A DNA stretch of 64,000 bases from the NCBI RefSeq assembly GCF_001613425.1, contig NZ_BDCI01000004.1, positions 248,001 to 312,000 on the forward strand. Reading direction: 5' to 3'. The position numbers were made by a program, and so were the translations under genes. Below, in pieces: positions 36,939-45,503 of the stretch (position 1 is the first letter of the stretch; each line of letters begins with the position of its first letter). Under the pieces are notes generated by a model. That model saw only the letters and a list, made by a program, of their open reading frames with translations, made no database searches and had not been told where the DNA came from. The DNA comes from Nocardia vulneris. Lineage in GTDB: Bacteria; Actinomycetota; Actinomycetes; Mycobacteriales; Mycobacteriaceae.

Positions 36939-38018
36939 TCATGCCCGCCTCGGATGCCGGGCCGCGGACGGGTACCGGTTCGCCAGGTGGCCGACCGGAA
37001 GGCCTCGGACCGCGCAGAATTCGCGCAGCTCGCCGGAAATCACCAGCGCGCATTGCGTCAGTAAAGTGGGGGTGGCGGCGCCCAGCACAGTCATCACCGC
37101 GGTCAATTGATCCAGCCACAAACGGATTTCCTCGATCAGCCGGTCGACACCGTGCTCGACGAGGACGCCGAGGAAGCGTCCGGAAACGCCGACCGCCACC
37201 GCGCCCAACGCCAAGCCGCGCGCGACATCGAGGGGATGACGGACGCCACCGGAGGCGAGCAACGGCACCCCCACCGCCGCGGCGTCGAGCAGGCAGGCCG
37301 GTGCGGACTGTCCCCAGCCGGCGAAGAACGCGTACTCGCCCGCGGTGCGCCTGCTGTTCTCGATCGACGCGAAATCGGTGCCGCCACGACCCGCCACGTC
37401 GGCGGCGTAGACACCCAGATCACGCAGCAGCGCGACGGTTTCCCGGCTGAGCCCGCAGCCGACCTCCTTCACGATCACCGGCACGTCGACACCGCGCACG
37501 ACCTGCTCGATCCGCGCGGCCCAGTAGGCGAACTCGCGGTCCCCTTCGGGCATCACGATTTCCTGCACGGTGTTCAGATGGATCTGCAACGCGTCCGCCT
37601 CGAGCAGGTCGATCGCGCGGCGCGCGTCGTCCACGGACACGGTCGCGTTGACGTTCGCCATCAGAAAGCCTTTCGGGTTCTCCTGGCGCACAACTCGATA
37701 CGTGTCAGCGGTCGCCGGATCTTTGAGATAGGCGCTGAGCGAACCGGTCGCCATCGCAAGACCCGTCTCCCGCGCGGCGATGGCGAGATCCCGGTTGATC
37801 CGTCCCGTGGCGACGGACCCACCGGTCATCGCGTTGACATAGAGCGGTGCCTGCCACGTCCCGCCCGCGAAGCCCGTGCGGAGCTCGACGTCGGACCGAT
37901 CGACGGCACCCAGCGCGTGGTGCACGAATCGGACATGGTCGAAGTCGTTCGTTCGCCTTGGCGACTGTTGCTGTGCGGCAGCCAATCTGACGTGGTCGTC
38001 CTTGCGGTTGCCGATCAT
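36939..38018 (-). CDS. Isopentenyl-diphosphate delta-isomerase, type 2 (FMN)
   Basis: A 359-residue FMN- and NADPH-dependent isomerase interconverting IPP and DMAPP. Recognisable parts: RKDDHVRLA at the start, NAMTGGS, LQIHLNTVQE (with the catalytic Gln), VIVKEVGCG, and AGRGGTDFASIE. It has the TIM-barrel plan of IDI-2. Its ATG overlaps the stop of the phosphomevalonate kinase gene by four bases (ATGA at 38015-38018). Confidence 0.95.
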   Translation of the reverse strand: MIGNRKDDHVRLAAAQQQSPRRTNDFDHVRFVHHALGAVDRSDVELRTGFAGGTWQAPLYVNAMTGGSVATGRINRDLAIAARETGLAMATGSLSAYLKDPATADTYRVVRQENPKGFLMANVNATVSVDDARRAIDLLEADALQIHLNTVQEIVMPEGDREFAYWAARIEQVVRGVDVPVIVKEVGCGLSRETVALLRDLGVYAADVAGRGGTDFASIENSRRTAGEYAFFAGWGQSAPACLLDAAAVGVPLLASGGVRHPLDVARGLALGAVAVGVSGRFLGVLVEHGVDRLIEEIRLWLDQLTAVMTVLGAATPTLLTQCALVISGELREFCAVRGLPVGHLANRYPSAARHPRRA

Positions 38019-39106
38019 CGCGCTGCTCCTGCCGAAGTGGAAATCGCGACGGGCAGGGGCCGGATGCCCTGTGCCTGCCATTGCTCGCTCAGTGCCGCCG
38101 CGGCGGTGCGCGCGTCGCCGTGGAGTAGCGCGATACCGCAGTCGCCGCCGCCCGCGCCGGACGGTTTCGCCGCGCCACCCGCGGCCTCGGCCGTCGCGCA
38201 CAGCGCGGTCAGCCGCTCCGTGAAAATGCCGAGCCGAGCCGCGCTGTCGAAAGCGCGCAGGATTGCGTGAAACCGGCGCACGCCACGCAGCAGCCATGCC
38301 GAATCGCCTTCCCGCACTGCGGATTCGAGTGCCGCGACGCACGTGCCGCTTTCCCGCAGGAAGGTCCGGTAGGCCGCACTGGCTCGGACATCTCCGCCGT
38401 ACACCTTGGCGAGTTGCGCGCCGGTCGAAGCGGGGGTACCGGTCCAGCCGACCAGGAGGTCGACATCGGGCGGCGCGCGCAACGGGCGGATCGACAGCCC
38501 GGGCCAGTCGGCGTGCATCGCGTGCCGGAGCCCGTGCCGGGCCGAAAGGATGTGTACCGCTTCGCGATCGGGCGCACGGTAAGCCAGCCAGCCACCCCAG
38601 GTGCTCACCGCGAGGTCCGCGCCGGACGGGCGCCGATCGAGCCGGACGGATGCGAGCAACGCGAGCCGGAACCGCTGCGCCGCGGTGAGTTCGATGCCGA
38701 GGAACTCCGACAACGCCGCGACCACCGCCGCGGTCACGGCGCCGCTGGAGCCGAGCCCGAACTTGGTGCCGTGCTCGTGCATGGTGCTGGCGATGGTCAG
38801 CTCGACGGCCACCGGAGCGCGACCGAGTTCGCCGGCGAACTGCTCGACCGTCTCGATCGCCGTGATCACGTGGCCGAGTTCCGCGGCGGAACTGTCGAGG
38901 GCGACCAATCGCCCGCCCACCCGCCGCAACCGTGCCGTCACCGAGAGATCGCTGCGGACAGTGACTTCCGCGGCCGGATCCGTGCCCGGCGCGACCGCGA
39001 CCTCGACGTACCGGTCCACGGCGACCAGCACCGCGGACCGTCCCGGCTCCACGACCGCGAATTCTCCCGCCACGAACAGCTTTCCGGGCGCACGGTGGAC
39101 GATCAC
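38015..39106 (-). CDS. Phosphomevalonate kinase
   Basis: A 363-residue GHMP kinase. APGKLFVAGEFAVVEPG at the start and KFGLGSSGAVTAA (ATP loop) at about 120-132 are typical of bacterial PMK, and the C-terminal GAGGGDCGIAL closes the fold. It phosphorylates 5-phosphomevalonate to the diphosphate. The GTG start overlaps the mevalonate diphosphate decarboxylase stop by four bases (GTGA at 39103-39106). Confidence 0.93.
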   Translation of the reverse strand: MIVHRAPGKLFVAGEFAVVEPGRSAVLVAVDRYVEVAVAPGTDPAAEVTVRSDLSVTARLRRVGGRLVALDSSAAELGHVITAIETVEQFAGELGRAPVAVELTIASTMHEHGTKFGLGSSGAVTAAVVAALSEFLGIELTAAQRFRLALLASVRLDRRPSGADLAVSTWGGWLAYRAPDREAVHILSARHGLRHAMHADWPGLSIRPLRAPPDVDLLVGWTGTPASTGAQLAKVYGGDVRASAAYRTFLRESGTCVAALESAVREGDSAWLLRGVRRFHAILRAFDSAARLGIFTERLTALCATAEAAGGAAKPSGAGGGDCGIALLHGDARTAAAALSEQWQAQGIRPLPVAISTSAGAAR

Positions 39107-40110
39107 GGCTGTCCTCCGGCGATCAGCCGCGCGCCCGGGCCGGGCCCGGCGACGGCAACGGTTCTGGTGCAACCGAGTTCGGTGAGGGCCCGCGCTACCT
39201 GGGCGGCGTCCGCGCGGGCGCAGAGCACTTTGACATTCGGCCCGGCGTCGATCGTGACGTGCGCGCAGACGCCGCGGCGGCGCAGCGTTTCGACGCGATC
39301 GATGACGGTCCACGACGCGGCGGTGAGATACCGCACCGCGGGCCGCGCACTCTGCATGACCGCGTGCATGCCCAGCGCGTTGCGTTCCGCGATCTCGCCG
39401 ACCACCGGCAGATCGCCTGCCGCAATGGCTTCGCGCATCTCGACCAGGTCCGGTTTGCTCGCGTCGACCCACGCCGGATACAGCGGCGAGGTATCGACTG
39501 TCCGGCGCATCGCCTCCCGGCTCGAGATCACCTTCGGCCCCGTGTCGACCAGGGCCACGACCAGAGCCGGGTCGAGCGCACCGCCGTCGAGCGCCACGGC
39601 GTACGAGGACCGATCCCCGGCCGCGCCGTCGCCCTCCCCCGCATACCAGAGGGCGAAGCCGCCGAACAGCGACCGGCTGGCGGAACCGGACCCACGCCGG
39701 GCCAGCCGGGACACCGCGGTGGGGTCCGGGTCGAGGCCGAAGACCGCGGCACCGGCCAGGGCCAGCGCGGCGAATCCGGCAGCCGAAGAGGCCAATCCGG
39801 CACTGGTCGGCACGGTGTTGCGCGAATCGACGCGGAGGCGATCCGAACGGCCCGCCGCCGCGCGCAGGACATCGAGGAACCGCACGACCCGGGCCGCCGC
39901 CGCGCCGGCTGCCGGCTGCCCGTCGAGGTTTATGTCATCGCGGTCCGCCGTGGGCAGCACCCGCACCGTCGTGGTCGTGGGATAGATGTCCAAGGTCATC
40001 GAGAGGCTGTCGGTCGCGGGGAGCATCAACTCCTCGTCGCGCTTGCCCCAGTACTTGATCAACGCGATATTCGGGTGCGCGACGGCCGTGGCCGACACAG
40101 CGCGAGTCAC
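39103..40110 (-). CDS. Mevalonate diphosphate decarboxylase
   Basis: A 335-residue GHMP-fold enzyme producing isopentenyl diphosphate. AHPNIALIKYWGKRDEELMLP is the family hallmark near residue 10, and TSAGLASSAAGFAALA is the ATP loop near 105. The GTG start overlaps the mevalonate kinase stop by four bases. The long frame further upstream lies inside the kinase gene and is not used. Confidence 0.95.
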   Translation of the reverse strand: MTRAVSATAVAHPNIALIKYWGKRDEELMLPATDSLSMTLDIYPTTTTVRVLPTADRDDINLDGQPAAGAAAARVVRFLDVLRAAAGRSDRLRVDSRNTVPTSAGLASSAAGFAALALAGAAVFGLDPDPTAVSRLARRGSGSASRSLFGGFALWYAGEGDGAAGDRSSYAVALDGGALDPALVVALVDTGPKVISSREAMRRTVDTSPLYPAWVDASKPDLVEMREAIAAGDLPVVGEIAERNALGMHAVMQSARPAVRYLTAASWTVIDRVETLRRRGVCAHVTIDAGPNVKVLCARADAAQVARALTELGCTRTVAVAGPGPGARLIAGGQP

Positions 40111-41090
40111 GGTCGGCTCCCGTCGAATTCGGGCAGACTCAGCACTCGGCCGGGCGCTACCGTCCAGGTCGCCGTCGCACCGGCGCGCCGGAACGCCGTG
40201 GCGATCTCGCTCGCCTGCGGCAGATCTCGCGCCAGCGCGAGCACACATCCGCCCAGTCCGCCGCCGGTGAGTTTGGCGCCCGGGCTGCCCGCGGCCACCG
40301 CGCTGTCGACCAGAGCGTCCAACGCCGCACTGCTCAGCTCGACGTCGCGCAACAGCTCATGGTTGCGGGTGAAGGCCCGGCCCGCGGCGTCGAGATCGCC
40401 ACGCGCGAGCTCGTCCGTGGCCGTGCGCACGATCCGGAGCGCCCGGTCCACGAACTCCGCCTGCCGGCCGGGGTGCTGCGCGAACCGGCGGCGTAGCTGC
40501 CCGACCGCGTCCTGGGTACTGGCCGCGATGCCGCTGTCGGCGATCACGACGAGCGCGTCGACGCCCCACGCGAGGTCGGTCGCGACCCCGTCGCGGAACA
40601 GGATCGGCCGGGTCGCCGCGACGGCGGCCGCGTCGACACCGCTCGACTTTCCGTGCACCGCTTGCTCGGACGCCTGGATCAGATAGTGGCAGACCTGCGG
40701 CTCGATATGGCGATCGAGCAGATCCGCCAGTGCCAGCACGACCGCCCGCGCGCCCGCCGCACTGGAGCCGAGTCCCCGTGCCTGCGGAATGCCGCAGTCC
40801 ACCACGAGATTCACGCCACGGTGCCGGCTGCCGAGCGCCGCAAGCGTATTCGACACGAGCACCCGCATCGGCGCGTCGGCCCGGCGGCGCGGATCGACCG
40901 CGGGCAAGGCGCCGGGCCCGGCGAAGGTGACCCAGCATTCGTCGTCGGCCGCCGACAGCGAGGCGGTCACCTGCATGGTGAGCTGCTTGACCGGGATCGC
41001 GGCCGCCGCAACGCCGTACAGCACGGCGTGCTCACCGAAGAGAACGACTTTCGCATGGGCGAAGCCGATACCGATCGGATGTTCGTGCAT
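40107..41090 (-). CDS. Mevalonate kinase
   Basis: A 327-residue GHMP kinase: KVVLFGEHAVLYG near residue 15, ARGLGSSAAGARAVV (ATP loop) near 105, VHGKSSGVDAA with the catalytic Asp, and KLTGGGLGGCVLAL near the C-terminus. First enzyme of the MVK-MVD-PMK-IDI chain, in which each gene overlaps the next by four bases. The ATG at 41090 touches an AGGAGG; a GGAAGG further upstream gives better spacing and may be the real ribosome site. Confidence 0.95.
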   Translation of the reverse strand: MHEHPIGIGFAHAKVVLFGEHAVLYGVAAAAIPVKQLTMQVTASLSAADDECWVTFAGPGALPAVDPRRRADAPMRVLVSNTLAALGSRHRGVNLVVDCGIPQARGLGSSAAGARAVVLALADLLDRHIEPQVCHYLIQASEQAVHGKSSGVDAAAVAATRPILFRDGVATDLAWGVDALVVIADSGIAASTQDAVGQLRRRFAQHPGRQAEFVDRALRIVRTATDELARGDLDAAGRAFTRNHELLRDVELSSAALDALVDSAVAAGSPGAKLTGGGLGGCVLALARDLPQASEIATAFRRAGATATWTVAPGRVLSLPEFDGSRP

Positions 41091-41113
41091 CCTCCTGACC
41101 TTCCTGTAGACGC

Positions 41114-41746
41114 TCAGTGGTCCGGCGCGGTGTCGCCCAGCCGTCGGGTGAGCCGCTGCCGGACGGCGGGCCACTCGTCGTCGGTCACCGCGTACTGGAC
41201 GGTGTCGCGCCAGCTGCCGTCGGGGCGGCGCTTGTGTTTGCGCAGTACGCCTTCGCGTTGCGCGCCGAGTCCTTCGATCGCGCGCTGGGCCCGCACATTG
41301 CGAATATCGGTGTGCCAGACGACGCGGACGGCACCGAGTTCGTCGAAGGCCCGCCGCAGCAGGAGCAGCTTCGACTCGACGTTGATGCCGGTCCCCCACC
41401 ACGCCCGCCCCAGCCAGGTGAATCCGATTGCCACACTGCGGTTCACCGGGCTGATCTCGTAGTAGGAGGTGGTCCCCGCCACCGGCGCGGCGCGCCCGTC
41501 CCGGATATCGCGCTGGACCCAGCACACCCGGTTGCCCGCGGCGCAGCTGTCCAGGATCGCCCGCACCATCCGATCGGCCGCGTCGCGGTCCTGCGGCCGG
41601 GTGATCGAAAGATGCTCGAACACCTCGTCTTCGGCGATCGCCAGCAGGTCCGCGGCGTGCGGTAGGTCGATCGGCTCCAGTTGTACGAGTTCGCCGGTCA
41701 AGGTCGCGGGGGTCTGCCATGCGACGGCGGGCAGTGTGATCGTCAT
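41114..41746 (-). CDS. RimJ/RimL-type GNAT acetyltransferase
   Basis: A 210-residue GNAT: LVQLEPIDLPHAADLLAI at the start, IGFTWLGRAWWGTGINVESK (acetyl-CoA loop) near 105-125, NVRAQRAIEGLGAQREGVLR and a C-terminal RDTVQYAVTDDEWPAVR. RimL-like enzymes acetylate protein N-termini or small-molecule amines; here it may modify an intermediate or provide self-protection. It sits between the lyase gene (24-base gap) and mevalonate kinase (23-base gap) in the operon. Confidence 0.83.
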   Translation of the reverse strand: MTITLPAVAWQTPATLTGELVQLEPIDLPHAADLLAIAEDEVFEHLSITRPQDRDAADRMVRAILDSCAAGNRVCWVQRDIRDGRAAPVAGTTSYYEISPVNRSVAIGFTWLGRAWWGTGINVESKLLLLRRAFDELGAVRVVWHTDIRNVRAQRAIEGLGAQREGVLRKHKRRPDGSWRDTVQYAVTDDEWPAVRQRLTRRLGDTAPDH

Positions 41747-41770
41747 CGGTCCGGTACCTTCTTCCGTGGT

Positions 41771-43054
41771 TCAGGTGGTGAGGTCGAGGGCGCGCAGGCG
41801 CTGCAGGACGACCTCGTGATCGAGTGGAAACCGTTCGGGCTCCAGCACTTCGGCGGTGATACCGGCCTCGGCCAGTGCACTGCCGAAGTCCAGCTCGCCC
41901 CGTGCCACTCGGTCGGCCGCGGCTTGTACGGTCCGGTAAGCCTTTTCGCGGTCCATGCCGGCGCGCAGCAGGGCGGCCAGTACCGGCGAGCTGTAGATCA
42001 GCCCGCGGGTCGCAGCCAGCGCCGTGCGCATCCGATCCGGGCGCACCTCGAGGGTTTCGACCAGATCGGCGGCCAGCGCCGCCTGGTAGTGGCCGATGGT
42101 GAGAATCTCGGGCAGCAGGACCCGTTCGACGGCGGCGTGCGCCAGATCCCGTTCGTGCCACAGCGCGACGTTCTCCAGGAACGGCGTGACCTGACCGCGC
42201 AGCACCCGGGCCAGCCCGCACAGGCGCTCGCTGCCGGTGGGATTGCGCTTGTGCGGCATCGCGCTCGACCCCTGGTAGGCGCTGGTCCGGCGCTCCTCGA
42301 CCTCGCGGATCTCGGTGCGCTGCAACAGCCGCAACTCGAGCGCCAGTTGCTCTACGCACGCCCCGAGCAGAGCCACCGCCTGTACGAGCTCGGCGTGCCG
42401 GTCCCGGGCCACGACCTGGCTGGGCGCCGGTTCGACACCCAGCGAAAGCCGTTCGCAGACAATTCGTTCCACGGCCGGATCGATCAACGAGTACGTGCCG
42501 ACCGCGCCGGAGATGGTGCCGACCGCCACCGCCGCTCGTGCCGCGACCAGGCGCCGGACCGAACGGTCCACGGCGAAGACGAATCCGGCCAGCTTGTGCC
42601 CGAAAGTCGTCGGCTCGGCGTGGATGCCATGGGTACGGCCGACACAGGGCGTCTCCCACTGCGCTCGGGCGAGGTCTGCGAGGACACGACGTAGCCGACG
42701 CGCCTGATCGAGGATCAGGTCGGTGGCCTGGGCGAGCGTATGGCCCAGTGCGGTATCGACCAGGTCATAGCTGGTCATCCCCAGGTGCACCCAGCGCGCC
42801 GAATCCGCCGGGATCGGATCGCAGAACGCGGCGAGATAGGACAGCACCTCATGATCTCGTTCGGCGATCAGTGCGCGCACCCGGGCCGCCGCCGGGGCCG
42901 AGGCGCGGCGGATGTCCGCGACGGCGTCCGCCGGGACGCGCCCGATCGCCGATTGCGCCTCGGCGACCAGGATCTCGACCCGGGTCCAGGTGTCGTAGCG
43001 CGCCTGCTCGGTCCACAGGGCGGTCATCTCCGCGAGGGCGAAGTGGTGGCTCAT
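41771..43054 (-). CDS. Adenylosuccinate-lyase-like fumarate lyase (PurB family)
   Basis: A 427-residue member of the fumarase/aspartase superfamily. It is very close in pattern to short PurB of the Bacillus type: WVHLGMTSYDLVDTALG (His90), GRTHGIHAEPTTFG (His142) and the signature SSAMPHKRNP at 262-271 with the catalytic Ser. PurB eliminates fumarate from adenylosuccinate and SAICAR. All catalytic elements seem present. Its place between an acylase-like and an acetyltransferase gene suggests use of an aspartyl adduct in the pathway, releasing an amine or amide (inference). Its start overlaps the acylase stop (ATGA). Confidence 0.86.
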   Translation of the reverse strand: MSHHFALAEMTALWTEQARYDTWTRVEILVAEAQSAIGRVPADAVADIRRASAPAAARVRALIAERDHEVLSYLAAFCDPIPADSARWVHLGMTSYDLVDTALGHTLAQATDLILDQARRLRRVLADLARAQWETPCVGRTHGIHAEPTTFGHKLAGFVFAVDRSVRRLVAARAAVAVGTISGAVGTYSLIDPAVERIVCERLSLGVEPAPSQVVARDRHAELVQAVALLGACVEQLALELRLLQRTEIREVEERRTSAYQGSSAMPHKRNPTGSERLCGLARVLRGQVTPFLENVALWHERDLAHAAVERVLLPEILTIGHYQAALAADLVETLEVRPDRMRTALAATRGLIYSSPVLAALLRAGMDREKAYRTVQAAADRVARGELDFGSALAEAGITAEVLEPERFPLDHEVVLQRLRALDLTT

Positions 43055-45249
43055 GGCCGGCCCCCGGGCTCCAGCCGGATGCGATGCTCGGTCGCACGCT
43101 CCACGGCGGCGCGGGTATACAGCAGCGGCACGTAATCGCCTGTACGCCAGGCATTGTGCAGATCCCGATAGTGCGGGCTGCCCGGATCACCCGCCTGGCC
43201 CGGCGTGTTGACGCACCGGGAGTTGTCCCACCCGCCCACATCGATGAGCAGCCGGATCGACGCACCGATCTCCGTGCTGAAATCCGGCGGCACGTAGGCG
43301 GCCGCCGCCACGGTCGAATCGGAGCCGCCGACCGGCATCGGCTCGACGCCGAGCGCACAGTCCAGATGTTCGAACAGGTGCGGCTGTGGGCTTCGATGCA
43401 GCAGACCCCAGGCCCATGCGGCAGGGTCGGCGCCCAGCAGATCCACGACCTCGTCCCAGGCCTCACGCAACGTGACCGCGACGAGGCGGTCCCGCTCGGC
43501 AACGTCAGGCGGATCGAGTAGCCAGTCCAATACCGCCTGGGCATGCGGGCGCGCAATCGCCGGGACCGCCGCGGCGGGCACGCACGCGGCGACGAACGCC
43601 GGGCCGAGCTTGTTGCTCCACCACACCTCGTAGAGCGCGGCGGCGGCCGAGTCGGCCGATTCGACGGCGTCCCACCCGCGCAGCAGCCGCAGCGCGGCTT
43701 CGAGCACCCGGTCGGGCGCGAGGAAATCCGACTCGCGCAACAACGCGACGACCGCGCGGGCGGTGACCGACAGCAGATCGGTTTGCAGGCGCGCGCTGTC
43801 GTCGAGGGTATGGTCGCCGGGCGCCGAGAGCACCTCGACGATCCGGCGATACCGCGCATCGCTGGGCCACTCATAGGTGGGCAGCGGCAGTTCGTCGGGC
43901 ACGTTGCACTGGTTCGCGGTCGCCACAAAGCCCTCCGGTGGATCCACGGCCGTCGCGAAATCCGCAGGGGCGAACCAGCCTTCGGCCACCGGGACCGCGG
44001 GCGCGCGCCGGGGCAGCAGGCCGGTGCCCGCCTCGCGCCGTGGGATCAGCCCCGCGGTGCGCCGCGCGATGGTTCCGCCCACGTCGGCGTAGACATGGGT
44101 CTCGCCGGGCAGCCGCCACGACTCGAGCGCCTTGTCGAACTCGGTCCAGCTGGTGGCCGTGAGGTAGGCCAGACTGCCGAAATACGGCGCGGTGCCCGGT
44201 TGGGTCCAGGTGGTGCGCAGCACGTAGCAGCGGCCGCGCCGCGGATCGATGTCCAGTACCGGCCCGTGCGCGGTGAACCGCAGCGGGACTCGGCGCGGCG
44301 GCTCGTCGCGGACCTCGATGGTCTCGAACACCGTGCTGATCGGCTCCTGATCGAGCGCGCAGACCAGCAGTTCCTCCGAGATCATCGGGCAGACCGTGAA
44401 ACCGAACGCCGCGGTACCGTTGTGCCCGAGCGTGATTCCCGGCAGCTGTGGCTCACCCGCGCCGATCACGTCGAGGCCCGGCGCAGACAGGTGCGCCAGG
44501 TAGCGCAGGGCGGGGGTGGTGTAGCCCCGATGCGGATCGGCGGCCAGCACCGGGCGTCCCGTGCCGGTCCGGTTCGCCGCCACCGCCCAGCAGTTGCTGC
44601 CCGACGCGGTCCCCGGCAGCGGCCCGGGCCGGCCGGTGGCCAGCAGGTAGTCGCGCAGCACCGTCTCCGGAATATCGAGGACAGTATCGGCGGTGACCAC
44701 CGGTCGGTGACCGCGCGCGAGCGGCTGGCGGACGAGATCGGCCTCGACGCCCGCGGCCGCGGTGACCAGTGCCCGGCGATGCTGCGTGAGCAGTCCGTAG
44801 GCGGGCGCATGCCCGCGTGGTCGCACCACGTCCGCGGCGGACCACCGCGCGGGCCGGTAGCTGGCCAGGCCGAATTCGGGCGGTAGCTGGTCGGGATGCG
44901 CGTCGAGCCAGTCGAGGTAGGCGTTGATGCCCGCGACGAATCGCTCGACCGTGCCACGGGTGCGCGGATCGTACGCCCGCCACTCGTCGTCCATCTCGCC
45001 GCGAAAAAGCAGCAGGCGGGCCGCGCGATCGTCGTCGACATAATCCGGGCCGAACACTTCGGCCAACTGGCCCAGGGCTTTTCGCCGCCAGAGATCGATC
45101 TGGAACAGGCGGTCCCGTGCGGCATTGAACCCCTGGGCGAAGAACACGTCGTCGACGGTGGCCGCGTAGATGTGCGGGATGCCCCAGCGATCGATGAGAA
45201 TGTCCACGGCCGCGGCCAGGCCGGTGACCTCGAATACCGTGCCGCTCAT
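43051..45249 (-). CDS. Penicillin acylase-family Ntn hydrolase, apparently cytoplasmic
   Basis: A 732-residue penicillin-acylase-type protein. Self-processing would occur before Ser218 in SGSNCWAVA, the N-terminal nucleophile of the beta chain, preceded by an alpha chain with RDRWGIPH-like and AARDRLFQIDLWRR segments. The family hydrolyses or, in reverse, forms amide bonds (penicillin G acylase, quorum-signal acylases). Most members have a signal peptide; this one starts directly with MSGTVFEVTGL and seems to remain in the cytoplasm, which fits a biosynthetic role. Starts and stops overlap by four bases with the carrier protein and lyase genes. Confidence 0.86.
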   Translation of the reverse strand: MSGTVFEVTGLAAAVDILIDRWGIPHIYAATVDDVFFAQGFNAARDRLFQIDLWRRKALGQLAEVFGPDYVDDDRAARLLLFRGEMDDEWRAYDPRTRGTVERFVAGINAYLDWLDAHPDQLPPEFGLASYRPARWSAADVVRPRGHAPAYGLLTQHRRALVTAAAGVEADLVRQPLARGHRPVVTADTVLDIPETVLRDYLLATGRPGPLPGTASGSNCWAVAANRTGTGRPVLAADPHRGYTTPALRYLAHLSAPGLDVIGAGEPQLPGITLGHNGTAAFGFTVCPMISEELLVCALDQEPISTVFETIEVRDEPPRRVPLRFTAHGPVLDIDPRRGRCYVLRTTWTQPGTAPYFGSLAYLTATSWTEFDKALESWRLPGETHVYADVGGTIARRTAGLIPRREAGTGLLPRRAPAVPVAEGWFAPADFATAVDPPEGFVATANQCNVPDELPLPTYEWPSDARYRRIVEVLSAPGDHTLDDSARLQTDLLSVTARAVVALLRESDFLAPDRVLEAALRLLRGWDAVESADSAAAALYEVWWSNKLGPAFVAACVPAAAVPAIARPHAQAVLDWLLDPPDVAERDRLVAVTLREAWDEVVDLLGADPAAWAWGLLHRSPQPHLFEHLDCALGVEPMPVGGSDSTVAAAAYVPPDFSTEIGASIRLLIDVGGWDNSRCVNTPGQAGDPGSPHYRDLHNAWRTGDYVPLLYTRAAVERATEHRIRLEPGGRP

Positions 45250-45503
45250 CGAGATTCCTGTTCCGGCGCCAGATATCGCCGCCAGGCGATCAGCCGCCGG
45301 TCGGCCACCAGGTCCGCGTACGCGATCTTGATACCGGCGCGCCGCCACCGGTTGGCCAGGCGCATCATGCCGATCGAGGTGACACCGAGCGCGTGCAGAT
45401 CGGCGTCGAGCGGCACCGCCTCGGGCGTCGTCCCGATCATGTCCGCGACGAGCGCCCGCACCTCGGCGAGGGTGGGCAGGTCCGGTGTGCTCACCCGACT
45501 CAC
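45246..45503 (-). CDS. Free-standing aryl carrier protein
   Basis: An 85-residue carrier with the pattern of the EntB/DhbB aryl carrier domain: LGVTSIGMMRLANRWRRAG and a following FADL-like YADLVADR. The phosphopantetheine Ser is S43; the usual Asp before it is Thr (T42). It should carry 2,3-dihydroxybenzoate from the AMP ligase encoded upstream as a thioester. The GTG at 45503 overlaps the ligase stop (GTGA); GTG at 45494 is an alternative. In siderophore systems this domain is fused to isochorismatase, here it is separate. Confidence 0.85.
   Translation of the reverse strand: MSRVSTPDLPTLAEVRALVADMIGTTPEAVPLDADLHALGVTSIGMMRLANRWRRAGIKIAYADLVADRRLIAWRRYLAPEQESR

Noticed and set aside
37107..39985. 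Long plus-strand frames over the mevalonate genes
   Set aside because: Antisense shadows; the minus-strand frames show kinase, isomerase and decarboxylase motifs throughout.
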